A DNA stretch of 64,000 nt from Anthracocystis setariae (taxonomy: Eukaryota > Basidiomycota > Ustilaginomycetes > Ustilaginales > Ustilaginaceae), in assembly GCA_928724745.1 (NCBI GenBank), contig CAKMXJ010000039.1, positions 372,001 through 436,000 on the forward strand, in the 5' to 3' direction. The position numbers and the translations under genes were made by a program. Shown here piece after piece: positions 19,672-29,881 of the stretch. Every line of letters starts with the position of its first letter. The stretch's first letter is position 1. The notes below the pieces were generated by a model. That model saw nothing but the letters and a program-made list of their open reading frames with translations. It was not told the DNA's origin and did no database searches.

Positions 19672-19760
19672 GAGTGAGTGAGTGAGTGAGTGAGTGAGTG
19701 AGTGAGTGAGTGAGTGAGTGAGTGAGTGAGTGAGTGAGTGAGTGAGTGAGTGAGTGAGTG
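19672..19760. repeat. (GAGT)n tetranucleotide array
   Basis: About 22 perfect gagt units in 89 bp, roughly 0.85 kb upstream of the WOPR start. It gives spurious Leu-Thr-His-Ser repeats in minus-strand frames. Confidence 0.95.
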
Positions 19761-22700
19761 GCTGGACGGGGATGAGCTCTCGTTACCTATCTGGATGCAG
19801 ATTTTTACAAGGGGCTTTCGATGTCCGTCTGGAGCTCGAGCGACGAGAGCTACCGCACAAGGCATATTGGCCCCGAGCGATGGACGAAAACATGATTGAC
19901 AGGGTCATCCAAAGTCAAAAGCCAAAAGCCAAAAACTTAAGGAAAAATAGAAATAAAATAAAAAGTTTAAAACACAATCCCAGCTAGTGTACGGTCAAGC
20001 ACAGTACTGAAGCCACCGGCTTGAGCACGGCCCTTGGTTGCTCAAAGCTTCCCAATACAGCTGCTCTAATGACCTGTACCACCACTGCATCAATTACCTG
20101 GGCTGGCACTGTGGATGAAACACTGCGATACATCGACCGACGGACAGACAGAAAGACATTTATTATTATTATTGGTTATCCATTCGGCCAAAGGAAATCC
20201 AAGCCTATCATTACCAAAACCAAAACCAAAACCCAAGACAGGCGGAGCGGAGTTGAATCCAGAACCAGAATGCAGAGACAGATCGAGCATCGGATTCCGA
20301 TGGTTTCTCGGAAAAGCACCGCCGCAACCGTGTGTCAACCATCGCAAGAGCGGTCGCAAGCTCTCTGAGCAGCAGCCGATAGCGAACTGGAATGAGGGCG
20401 TCTAGCGTGCGGCGTGCTTGGCAAACCAAGCTAAAAAGGCACAACGCAGCAAGGAGAAGAAGGGTGCAAGCCAGTCGAGACAAGCGAGCAAGGCTGCCGT
20501 AAACGATGGTGCAAGGACATTTTGGATTTAGGTTGGATTGTAGACTCGGGAATGGGATCCAAAGCGCATCGCACGCATGCATGGACGAGCTTTGTTGCGA
20601 TGGAACCTCGTCGGTTAACTCGCCTAGCGTGAATCGAATGGCGGCGGTTTTGCGTACTGCACAGTATACTGTAGTACAGTAGCAAGGTACAGCAGGGAGT
20701 GAGCGTTGCAGCTGCTGTTGAGCTAGCCAGGTCGGTCGAAAAATAAGAATTACACTCGCAGCGCCTCTCCAGTGCCAAGTGCGGGTATAGAGTGTCGTGA
20801 CCAAATTCGCGTTGGTGAGACTCGAAATGTTAAGTTGGCGCACAGGTTGCAGCGATTTTGTGATTACGGCACACTATTGCTGCAGCCTTGACTCTGTTCG
20901 ATCTGCAGCAGCTGTTTCGGCTTTTGCCTCTAGTGAGCAAGACCATGTTCTGTACTGCACTCGTTAGATCATAAGCACAAAACTATGCAGAAGTGTATCT
21001 CCTCTGCTTTCTCCTGCTTCACAGCATCGCCCAGTCGCAATCGGTACTGTAGCATAGCTGCGATTGCGGTGAACCAGGGCAATAGAATCCCCGACTGACC
21101 CAACGATTGTCTACGGGCATAAACCCGGAGCAATCGTTCACCGTCTTGATTGAACTGGGTTTGGATGGTTAAGGTCGCCATATAATATGATCCAAGCATT
21201 TCGATCATCGGCTCGTACATGTGAGTCGCGCGTCTGCTTATGAAGCAAGCGACCACATTCGCTGGCTTCTGTACAAAGCTGAGAAGGTTACCTGCACTGT
21301 ATCCCGTTTTCTTATTTTATTGTTTGTTTTGTTGTTGCTTTTATTTTATTTATCTACTGCGTTATTCTTCCCGCGCCCCGTTGATCCTTGGAAGGCGAAA
21401 GCGACGGAAATAGAGGTCAAAAGGGAATTAAATTCGGCGCCGGAGTCCACATAGACCCTGACCATTCTGCGGATCGACCGTCAGCTGAGTTTCCCTAGTT
21501 TCAAGCTTCCGGGTGTCTTCGCGCCACCGTCATCGCGACGACAGTTCCCACTTGCCCTTTCGCTGCAACGGCTCAGCAAATTGCGATGGTCCGTATACTG
21601 TAGCAGCTACAGCTCTAATCTCGTGTCCATCCATCCTCCTCTAGGTTGGCCGGCTGGATTCCCGTATTCGGCGACCCTTCAGATCGCAGCGGATGACGAA
21701 CAAAGAGCGCCGCTTACCATGACAAAATGCGGACAGTGCCAATGGTATGCAACACCAAGGTTGACCGCCGCAAACATTCAACGTGTTGGGCGATGGACGT
21801 GTCCAGATCAGATCTTGAGTTGCATACATGGTGAATCATGGTTCGCAGTCTTATTGTTCTCGCTTCATGGCGGGGCTGCGTCCATTGATCGCGTGAAACC
21901 TTGTTGCAGTACATCTGCCGTCGTATGAAACAACCGGCTAACTGCTATGCTATCTGCAAAGCTCGGTGTGGGTGTCGTGCACCTTGTTCAGGTGGCATGC
22001 AAGCTTCGATCGGCCATGCAGTCAGCGTACCAGCGCAAATTAAAACTCGAAGCGCAAAATGTACATACTGTATTACCGACAGCCAAAGACCAAAGGCAGA
22101 GAGACCAAAAGAGAGAAGAAAAAACCAACTTTCCGTTGGAAGCGAAACGACACTTGACTGCAAGCACACGTCCATTCAGCCGCCTCGCTCCGTTTGGCGC
22201 TCGAGAGATTCGATCCCTGATGTGGATCGTGCAGGAGAGCTTCTTTCAGATTTCAGGCAGCCCTTTGAACACTTTTGCGGTCTCAGAAGACAATCGCTGC
22301 TTTGTGACCTGTACTGTACTGTACCGCATCGTTCGTGCGTGGGATAGAGCTCAGTGCTGCATGTGCAGCTCCACGACAAACAAAGCGTTACTTTGCAAGT
22401 GGGGCACAACTCGTCGTGCACATAGTATCATCCCCGCCAATATCATCTGCGGCGCTCCATCACCCATTGTTGGCGTCGTCCCGCTTCGGCCAATCGAACC
22501 TCGACGCATCCTTTGCCAGTGCCACACACGCACACAAAGAAAGAAAGAAGCAGTACAGTAGCTTCACCCAACTGCAACTGTGACGGATTGCTCCTGGAGC
22601 TCCGCCATGTGCTTCGGACAAGCGACGATGGTCTTGATGAGGTTTTAAACCAGTCAAAAGCCGTTGACCGATTAAGTCTACTTTCACGACCTCCACCGAT

Positions 22701-24017
22701 CGAAACGGGAGGGGGGCAAGGGACTGGGGAATAGATCGCGTCGAGCTCAAAATGTAAGCTCCGGGCGCACGTCTGTTTGTGTGAGGCACCGAATCCCGGA
22801 TCGGGCGGTTGCTTTTTGAGCTGACATGCTATGGGGGGGAACAGCTTGGCAAAGCGCAAACCGAAAGTACTGAAGTGGTGACCCAGAAACCAAATTGAGT
22901 TAGACAACAAAAAGACTCGGCGCTTGGATTGCTTCTCGGTTCAAGAGCAACAGCGAAAACCTTATGTTTTCATGCAGTTCGAGACGGGCAGCGGTTCTGC
23001 GGCTACGAAGAATCTGCACGTCAAGATCGAGATTGGACTCAGTTGCATTTCCATCCGTCAGCTTGACAGAGCGCAACAGCGGAACGCTCGAGCCGAATTG
23101 AGCCCAAAACCCTACTGCAACAGAGAATCACACGGTCGATCGAACCCTGTCCACATCGCATCCCATTCCATCGCACTACGCCACGCCACGCCACGCCACG
23201 CCATGCCTTGGCTCGGTTTCGCCGGCAGTCTAGCCAAGCACGTAGTAGTAAGCGAGCGTTCTTGAATGGATCGAAACCCGCTTCGATTCCAAACCAACGT
23301 GCCTTAGAAATTGCAACACCCAAGGCTTTCTTTGGTGCCACGAGACAAGTCTACCACACTTTTCTTTCTCTGCTTCGCTCGACGGCACCCACAAACCGCT
23401 TCGCTCCGCCCGTTGGCATTTGCTGCAATTCACGATCGGAGGAGCTCTAATTTGTTCGCTCGTTCGCTCGTTTGTCGAAGCTCCGCCTTGTAATACTGTA
23501 CACAACTGCTTGTTCTTATTTTGGGCCAGCCTCCGCTGCATGGAGCGTCATCGTGCTTGCTTCCAAATGAGCTTACCCCGTGACTGTTCTGTGGTTCGTG
23601 TTGGCGAGCTTTAAATCGCATCCATCCCATCCTTTCTCGGCGGCTTGGCGGTACTGTACTGTACAGTATCGGCAACGAAACAAGCTACTTATAAAGTCCA
23701 CTGCCCATTGTCTTGGTGTTCGGTCCGAGTCCAATTTGTTGTCGCTCGATCGCTTTGCAACGTCCCTTTGCCGAAGCGGGTTGCAGAGCAGACTCTGCGA
23801 CGGTTTTTCCGAGTCGTTCTGAGAATCGAGCAAGACTGACGGGGTGGTCATGCCGGCAATTGCTTTTTTATCCTTGATCATCACCGATGCTAGCCTTTGC
23901 TATCTGCTCGCTCTTCGACCACCAAGCGACATGGCTAAACCGCTGTTCGTTACGCTGTGCCATGCTTTGCGGAGCATGTACAGCAGGGTAGATGTCACTA
24001 AGATCGCGACAGAGAGA

Positions 24018-24026
24018 ACAAAGGGA
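24018..24026 (+). promoter_or_regulatory. Possible pheromone response element (Prf1 site)
   Basis: ACAAAGGGA exactly matches the pheromone response element bound by the HMG-box factor Prf1 in Ustilago maydis. It lies about 5.2 kb upstream of the WOPR start. Near matches occur at 19069-19077 (ACAAAGGGC) and about 25101-25110 (ACAAAGGGG on the minus strand). A single 9-bp match can arise by chance in a window this size. Confidence 0.25.
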
Positions 24027-26024
24027 TGGGCTAGGGCCCGCTTTGCGGAGTAGCTGTGTTGAAAACGTATCCGGTTTGTCCATTTTGTGGTACAGGGACC
24101 TGACCCGGTAGACGACGGGAAAAAAAAAAAAAAATGCAGGCCGTGCCCCGTGGCGGACACTTTTAAACTCGGCAGGCGGACCCTAACTGTGTGACTTCCA
24201 GGCTTATATTGATTACCCGGCGCGTTTTCAAAGGTCTAGTACCGTAGCTTCAGTTCTGTTGGATCCACAGCGAACTCGTCGTCTCTGCACCAGTGATGAT
24301 GAGCCATCTTGGCCAGATCACGGTATCCGATCAGGTCCATTGGTCTTTACCGATGAACTGCTCGGGCTCGTGTCAAGGTACAAAACGATCAAAGGAGCAA
24401 GGTGAGTCTGGACCAAATCATCCGCTTGGAATTCCGCCATCCCTTGTTTTTTTTTTCCCTTTCCGCTTTGATATCCTGTACTCTTCCGTTTACAGCTGCT
24501 CGAATCCCTACGGAAGTCGGGCGTGCTTGCCTACTCCGACTATGTTGATGATCAGCACCCTGCAACGCCGTGTTTCTCAATCTATCAGCTGCTTGCAACA
24601 GGTTGCGGGATCCCCTCCAGTCGAAAACTGTGACTTCGCCTCATACCTGGTACGCGAAAAGAGAAAATCAACCAGTGCAATATTCAACCTCACTGTATCC
24701 TGTTTCCTTTCATTTTGACTCTTTCGACTTGGTAGGAATGGACCGGTACGGCACTTTATAATGATTTCTTCGCCCCCCGGCGCCATGTGATGTCGGTGCT
24801 GCACATCAGAGTTTGTGCTCATCGAGCTCTGCATTGCATGCATGCATGCATGCACGGTATGCACGCTAACTTTATTCCACCAAAAGTTTTAACCCTAAAG
24901 CTCTTCTGCAGCCGAAATGACCACTCTGAGTCGCTCGGGCGAGAACCAGTTCGTCTGGTTTCTGCAACCGCAGCCTTTCACAGTTTACACCGATTGGGTC
25001 GGCAGCCATTTGGTCGATTGTTGAAGGATTCACCAAAAAGAGGATGAGCTATGGCAGAGGGCAGCGTGCAAGCACAACCAAAGGTGAAAGTTTGAGATCG
25101 ACCCCTTTGTTTGTCCCGATCGATCTGAATAGGATAGCCATACGTCGCAAGGCTCTGCCTCGAGTTCATCTTTTTTGGACACACACAGCATGATTCGAAT
25201 GAACACACAAAGGTGAGCTTGCTCATCACCGTCCATCACTCGTCTTGCAGACAAGCTTGCAAGCAGGCTTTTGTATCGTAGGATCGCAAGCGGAAGAAGT
25301 TGAATGTGAGTGGACGCGGACACTGCTGAAACCTCGAGTATGCTCTATGAGGGCAGTCTTGGCCTTTGAAAGCTCCACACCGATCCCCTCCCCTACCTCA
25401 TCTCGTTCTCTCTTCCCCCCGGTGGGGAATTCCGGTGGGTGTTTCCATGGAACCACTTGCACACCTCTCACCCTACAGGAAAGAAAGTTGAGACGAGGCG
25501 AGGCGAGGCGAGGGGAAGGAAACTCTTTTGTTTTTACTCTAGGACGTCAAAAGTGAGCCTTGTCAAACCTCACTGTAACCCCAACTCCTACTCTCCACAA
25601 GAAGAGAGCAAGAGATCAGGCAGTGAAGTTCGCCATTCATACCGTCCAATTGCCACCCCTCTCAACCCCCCCCCCCCCACCCACACACACAAAACCGAAA
25701 TCAAAGCAGGCAGAAAAATCATGCTCAAATTACTTACCGCACCTCGAAATTGAAATGTATGAAACGATCAATGGGTCAACTCCCACAGAAGCAATCAAGA
25801 GACGTTGACCTAAATCCAAGTTTCGTTGAACCCTTCGAACGAAGAGAATCAATCTAGCCTCCCTCTTCAATCAACCATCCACGGCAGAGCATAAGAATGA
25901 TCAATCAAATAATAGGGGCATCCACAGGAGGGGAAAGGAAAGGAAAGGGGGTAAAAGAATCCATCCACACACCACGCACAAACCACTCTCTCACACAACA
26001 ACCGAACTCGAATTCGCATCCCAC

Positions 26025-29000
26025 TTAACTCTTCCCCGCCGCCTCCTCCAAATGCTGCTTAAACTCCTTCGCCTGATCCTCGGTCTTCGTCTTGACCCTC
26101 AACTGCACCGGCTTCCCCTCATCGAACCCAAGCAGCGAATTGACCGTCTTATCCAGCGTACACTTCAATCCCTTGTACGTCATAAAGTTGACCGTCACCT
26201 TACCGTTGGCCTCGTTCCTAGCCAGCAGTCGATGCTTGCCCGTCTCCTTGTTGACTTTGAGCTTGGCGATGCAAACGCCGAGATCCTTCCACGCCTTGGT
26301 CTCCGTGTCCAGACGCCAGATCTTGGCCCGCGACGTCAGCAGCGTACTTTCCGATTCCTCGCCCTCTCCCTCTCCCAACAGACCCGAAGCTTGCGGCGTG
26401 CTCGCATCGCTACCGTCTTCAGGCGCCGTGTCCTGCGTCGACTCCGTGCCAGACCCAGCCGCCGCCGAACCCGCAGTGGGCGAAGGAGTGAAGCTGAACC
26501 CACCCATCACCGGTGCAGCTCCGCTTGCTTTCGCGGGAGCAGGCGCAGAAGCTGAGAAGCTAAATCCACTACCACTAGGCGCAGCTGAAGCAGCAGCAGT
26601 TGTCGTCGTCGTTGCACCCTGCTTGACCGCAGCAGTCTCGATCTTGTAAACGAAATCGAACGTGGGCAGAGCCGTCTGCGCGAGAGACTTGAATTCCTCC
26701 CTCAGCGCTCCATCCGCACCACCGCTGGCCGACGGTTCGATCGGCGCCCACTGCCAGCTGAACTGAGGCAGCGTAGATGCGTCCTCGTTCCTGACCTCCT
26801 CCCTCGGCGAAGACGGGGCAGCAGAAGCAGAAGCAGTGGGCGTCGCGGAGGGGCTTGAGAAGCTAAATGCACCCGAAGCAGAAACGGGCGCAACAACGGT
26901 AGCAGCTAGCTTGGCTGGCGCGCTGGCGGACGCAGATGGGACTGGAGTGAAAGAGAATCCAGTCGAAGCGGTGGGTGCCGTGACTGCCGCTGTTGCCGGT
27001 ACGGATACAGGCTTGGAAAAGGAAAATCCACCATTCGGTGCAGGCGGCGCGACGTTAGGCTTCGGTGCGCTAAAAGAGAACCCAGACGATGGTGCCACCG
27101 CCTTCACCGCCGTCGATGCTGGTGCTGTGGTGCTGTTGCCAAACGCAAAGTTGGGCTGAGTGATCGGTGGCCCAAATGGCTTGAAGGTTGCCGCCTCCGA
27201 GTCAGAGCTCGGCGAGTCGGGGGCCTGGAACGCAGCCGAGAGCGGAGACGGCTTCTTTGGTTTCGTGGCGGTATACTGCGGAGGTACAAGACTCGCTGCT
27301 GGTTTGGACGCAGCCGGTTTCGGTTGCTCCTGAGCCTTGGCCTGCTTGAGTGCTTCGAGGCGTCGTTGCACTTCTTCCGTCTTCTGCAGCTTGCGTTCTT
27401 CTGCCGAAGATTCGGACGCAGCTGGTGCTGCGACTGGCTGCGGTGCCGCGTCGGCTTTGCCGTTGCGTTGAGAATCCGAGGCCTCGATAGCTGCCTTCCG
27501 CTTGCTGGTCTTGGGAGCTGTACGCTCAATCAGCTCGAGGACCGACTCTTTGGGAGGGCTGTTTTTCTCGGCTGCCTTCGCTGTCTCTCTTGCCTTGGCG
27601 CGAGTCAACATCGAAGTGCGGGCAGAACGCCGGATAGGCGTAGACGAAACCTCGTCGTTGGCCTTCTTGCTCTTGGGTGCCAGCGGCGCAGCCGATTGGT
27701 ACGGGTTGACGAGCTCAGGCTTCGTAGGTGGGCGCACTGGGGGCGTGGTCTTGAGAATGTCCTGAAGCGCGCTCGCTGTACGTGTAGCCGGCTTTGGCGG
27801 ACTCGTCTTGATGGCTGCAGCATCAGCTTCAGGGGCCGCCCGCTTGAGGAGCGAGCTCGATGACGCGGCCTTGGTGGGAGAGGCTGCCAGGTCCTTGGCG
27901 AGAAGGCTGCTCTCGCGAGTTTGCTGCTCATAGGAAAGAGCGAAAGGCACTGGCTGACTCGATGTCGAAGCAGACGCTTGCGAGCTGGCGTCGGCGGCAG
28001 TGCGACGGCGCTTCGCCTCTTCTGTTCGAGCTTCCCGCTGCTCTTCCGCTTCCTCGGCGTGCCTCATGAAGTTGGGATCGGTCATGGACCTAGGCATAAA
28101 GCTCTGCGCCTGCGTCTTGAGAGCCGAGGCACGCGATGCACTTGCCACCACCGGTCTTCTTCGGTTGAGCGAAAGACCGCTCATGCCTGGACCGAGGTAG
28201 ATCGGTCGTCGGCGAGTCGGAGGTGCCGCTGTGCCAAAATGTCCAGTGGAAGGCGCGCCAGCGCGTGGGGCAAGGAAGGAGAACGTGCTGGACGAGGGGG
28301 GCAGCTTGGTCGTGCCTGGATGGAAAAGGTGGTTCATGGTTTGACTCGCCGGCATGGTAGGGGGCGCGATGCTGCTGGCCCGGGACGAAGAAGCGAAGCT
28401 GCTTGAAGGCATTGGTGCATGTTGCCTACCGTAGGGTTCCGTGCTGGCAAACTCAGATTCGAGGTTGCGACCTGTCGCCATGCTCTCCTCGATAAGTCGA
28501 ATGCAGCCCTCGACTTCGACTTCGGTGAGCCCCCCTTGACCTCCGCGCTGTTTCTCGGAAAAGAAGCGGGCAAGCAGATCGTAGTTACGGGAGACGGGGC
28601 TAGTCTGTGCTTGCGGCAGATAGGAAGTGGAAGGCGCCGGTGTGGAAGACATCGGAGCAGGCTGGGTGCCTGCGAGCTGGCGGCGAAGACCTGGCGTGAC
28701 GAGTGCAGAGTCGGCCAACGGAAGCGACTTCTGTGGTGCAGCGAGTGAAGAGCGAGGTCGCGGGCTTGGAGATCGAGACGCTGTGGTAGATGCCGTAGGT
28801 ACATCGAGACGAGCAGCTGTCGATGTTGGCTCCACCACACTGGCAGTTCCCTGTTCTGCATCCTCGATCATTCGATCTTCGGCCTCGACAGGTTCCTCAA
28901 CGTCGACCTCGTGCGAAGACGGGTCGGCAGTAGCCACCTGTTGCTCCTCTTCTGCTTCATCGGCGCCTCCAAACGCAGCTGAACGCTTTGCCCGACTGTG

Positions 29001-29267
29001 TCCGCGGAAGGGACTGATCATGGAGAAGATCTCGCGCAACATCATTGGTGAATTGGTTCTTGATGTTGGCGTGCTAGGGCCAACAACACTGAGGGAAGAC
29101 GGCTGTTTTGTTGGTGTTCTTGTATAGGGCGATGCCCTTGTTGATGGTCTTGATTGGGCTACGGATGTGGTACGTGCAGCAGCGGAGGGGGAGTCATCGA
29201 GGCGACTCGACGATGCTGCACCAGCCGCGACGCTGGCTGCCGCACGCGTGTGTCTCGAAGGACCCAT
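26025..29267 (-). CDS. FxFG nucleoporin with RanBP1 domain (Nup2/Nup61-like)
   Basis: The 1080-residue protein has three parts. The N-terminal third contains a short amphipathic stretch (LREIFSMISPF), as in membrane-binding nuclear-basket nucleoporins, and a conserved-looking helix (YDLLARFFSEKQ). The middle is basic and disordered, followed by about six FxFx repeats in GlyPheSerPhe contexts between roughly residues 690 and 935. The C terminus (about 974-1077) is a Ran-binding domain (AKIWRLDTETKAWKDLGVC and LLARNEANGKVTVNF are typical strands). Such proteins sit on the nuclear-pore basket and help release importin cargo through RanGTP. The order matches yeast Nup2 and fission-yeast Nup61. 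The basket-anchoring N terminus recalls Nup1/Nup60, so exact orthology is uncertain. Confidence 0.85.
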   Translation of the reverse strand: MGPSRHTRAAASVAAGAASSSRLDDSPSAAARTTSVAQSRPSTRASPYTRTPTKQPSSLSVVGPSTPTSRTNSPMMLREIFSMISPFRGHSRAKRSAAFGGADEAEEEQQVATADPSSHEVDVEEPVEAEDRMIEDAEQGTASVVEPTSTAARLDVPTASTTASRSPSPRPRSSLAAPQKSLPLADSALVTPGLRRQLAGTQPAPMSSTPAPSTSYLPQAQTSPVSRNYDLLARFFSEKQRGGQGGLTEVEVEGCIRLIEESMATGRNLESEFASTEPYGRQHAPMPSSSFASSSRASSIAPPTMPASQTMNHLFHPGTTKLPPSSSTFSFLAPRAGAPSTGHFGTAAPPTRRRPIYLGPGMSGLSLNRRRPVVASASRASALKTQAQSFMPRSMTDPNFMRHAEEAEEQREARTEEAKRRRTAADASSQASASTSSQPVPFALSYEQQTRESSLLAKDLAASPTKAASSSSLLKRAAPEADAAAIKTSPPKPATRTASALQDILKTTPPVRPPTKPELVNPYQSAAPLAPKSKKANDEVSSTPIRRSARTSMLTRAKARETAKAAEKNSPPKESVLELIERTAPKTSKRKAAIEASDSQRNGKADAAPQPVAAPAASESSAEERKLQKTEEVQRRLEALKQAKAQEQPKPAASKPAASLVPPQYTATKPKKPSPLSAAFQAPDSPSSDSEAATFKPFGPPITQPNFAFGNSTTAPASTAVKAVAPSSGFSFSAPKPNVAPPAPNGGFSFSKPVSVPATAAVTAPTASTGFSFTPVPSASASAPAKLAATVVAPVSASGAFSFSSPSATPTASASAAPSSPREEVRNEDASTLPQFSWQWAPIEPSASGGADGALREEFKSLAQTALPTFDFVYKIETAAVKQGATTTTTAAASAAPSGSGFSFSASAPAPAKASGAAPVMGGFSFTPSPTAGSAAAGSGTESTQDTAPEDGSDASTPQASGLLGEGEGEESESTLLTSRAKIWRLDTETKAWKDLGVCIAKLKVNKETGKHRLLARNEANGKVTVNFMTYKGLKCTLDKTVNSLLGFDEGKPVQLRVKTKTEDQAKEFKQHLEEAAGKS

Positions 29268-29881
29268 CCCTGCAGCGCGACCTGATCAGCCTCTGTGCGT
29301 GGTCTGTATCTGTGGGTTGATGAAGCCGTACCACCGGACAACGATAAAGTTGGCTTCGGCCGAAATGAAGTGGGAGTGTACGGCACGCACAGCTGCAGCT
29401 GTGAAGGTGATGCGTCGATCAGACGATCAAAGCATGGTCTACGCCCTGTGGTTGCCTCGTCTCGTCTGCGCTAGGTCAACGTTTGCTGGTCGGGCGGCCT
29501 TGAGGGGGGATGAAGGGGAAGAAGCAAGAGAAGACGTAGAGCAACGATCCGACTTGGCGATGACAAGGCACAGATCGTGTGTGTTGATTTTTTGCTCGGA
29601 TTTTCGCGCGGCAGCTCGCCTGTCTTCCGATCGAGAAGATCGCTGATCGTTCACGCACAAAAGCCTGATTTGTTTCGATTTCCGCTCGCACGGATCTCAG
29701 ACCAACATCCCAAGCACTGTGCTTCAAATTTGGTGCTCATGCGGTACTCATGTCAGAAAGACTCGAGAGAGAGCTCTCGGCATTGGTCACAGGCCAACTC
29801 GGGTGAAAATGGCAATGGTGCATTTTCCGTAGAAGGGTGAAGGTAAGGTCCAAGTTAAAAAACGTTGATCTGTTCTGAAAA
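29268..29881. other. Intergenic region
   Basis: Promoter side of the nucleoporin gene and 3' flank of the DUF2408 gene. Only short overlapping frames are present; nothing else is seen. Confidence 0.55.

Larger units (their letters stand above)
18829..26024. other. 7.2-kb gene-free region upstream of the WOPR gene
   Basis: No frame here looks coding, and no splice pattern gives a recognisable product. The stretch contains a poly-A tract (19420-19447), a GAGT array (19672-19760), a TTATTA run (about 20160-20175), CAAAAC repeats (about 20213-20232), a CCACG pentamer repeat (about 23179-23203), an ATGC run (about 24837-24855) and several TACTG/CAGTA motifs. One exact ACAAAGGGA lies at 24018-24026. 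It runs from the WOPR ATG to the stop codon of the next minus-strand gene. It is therefore probably WOPR promoter, leader and distal regulatory DNA, possibly including a noncoding RNA. Confidence 0.55.

Noticed and set aside
19653..19865. Minus-strand frame encoding Leu-Thr-His-Ser repeats
   Set aside because: Produced entirely by the GAGT microsatellite array.
18829..26024. Numerous 60-210 codon frames in the WOPR upstream region
   Set aside because: They overlap on both strands, lack conserved motifs and do not join through consistent splice sites.
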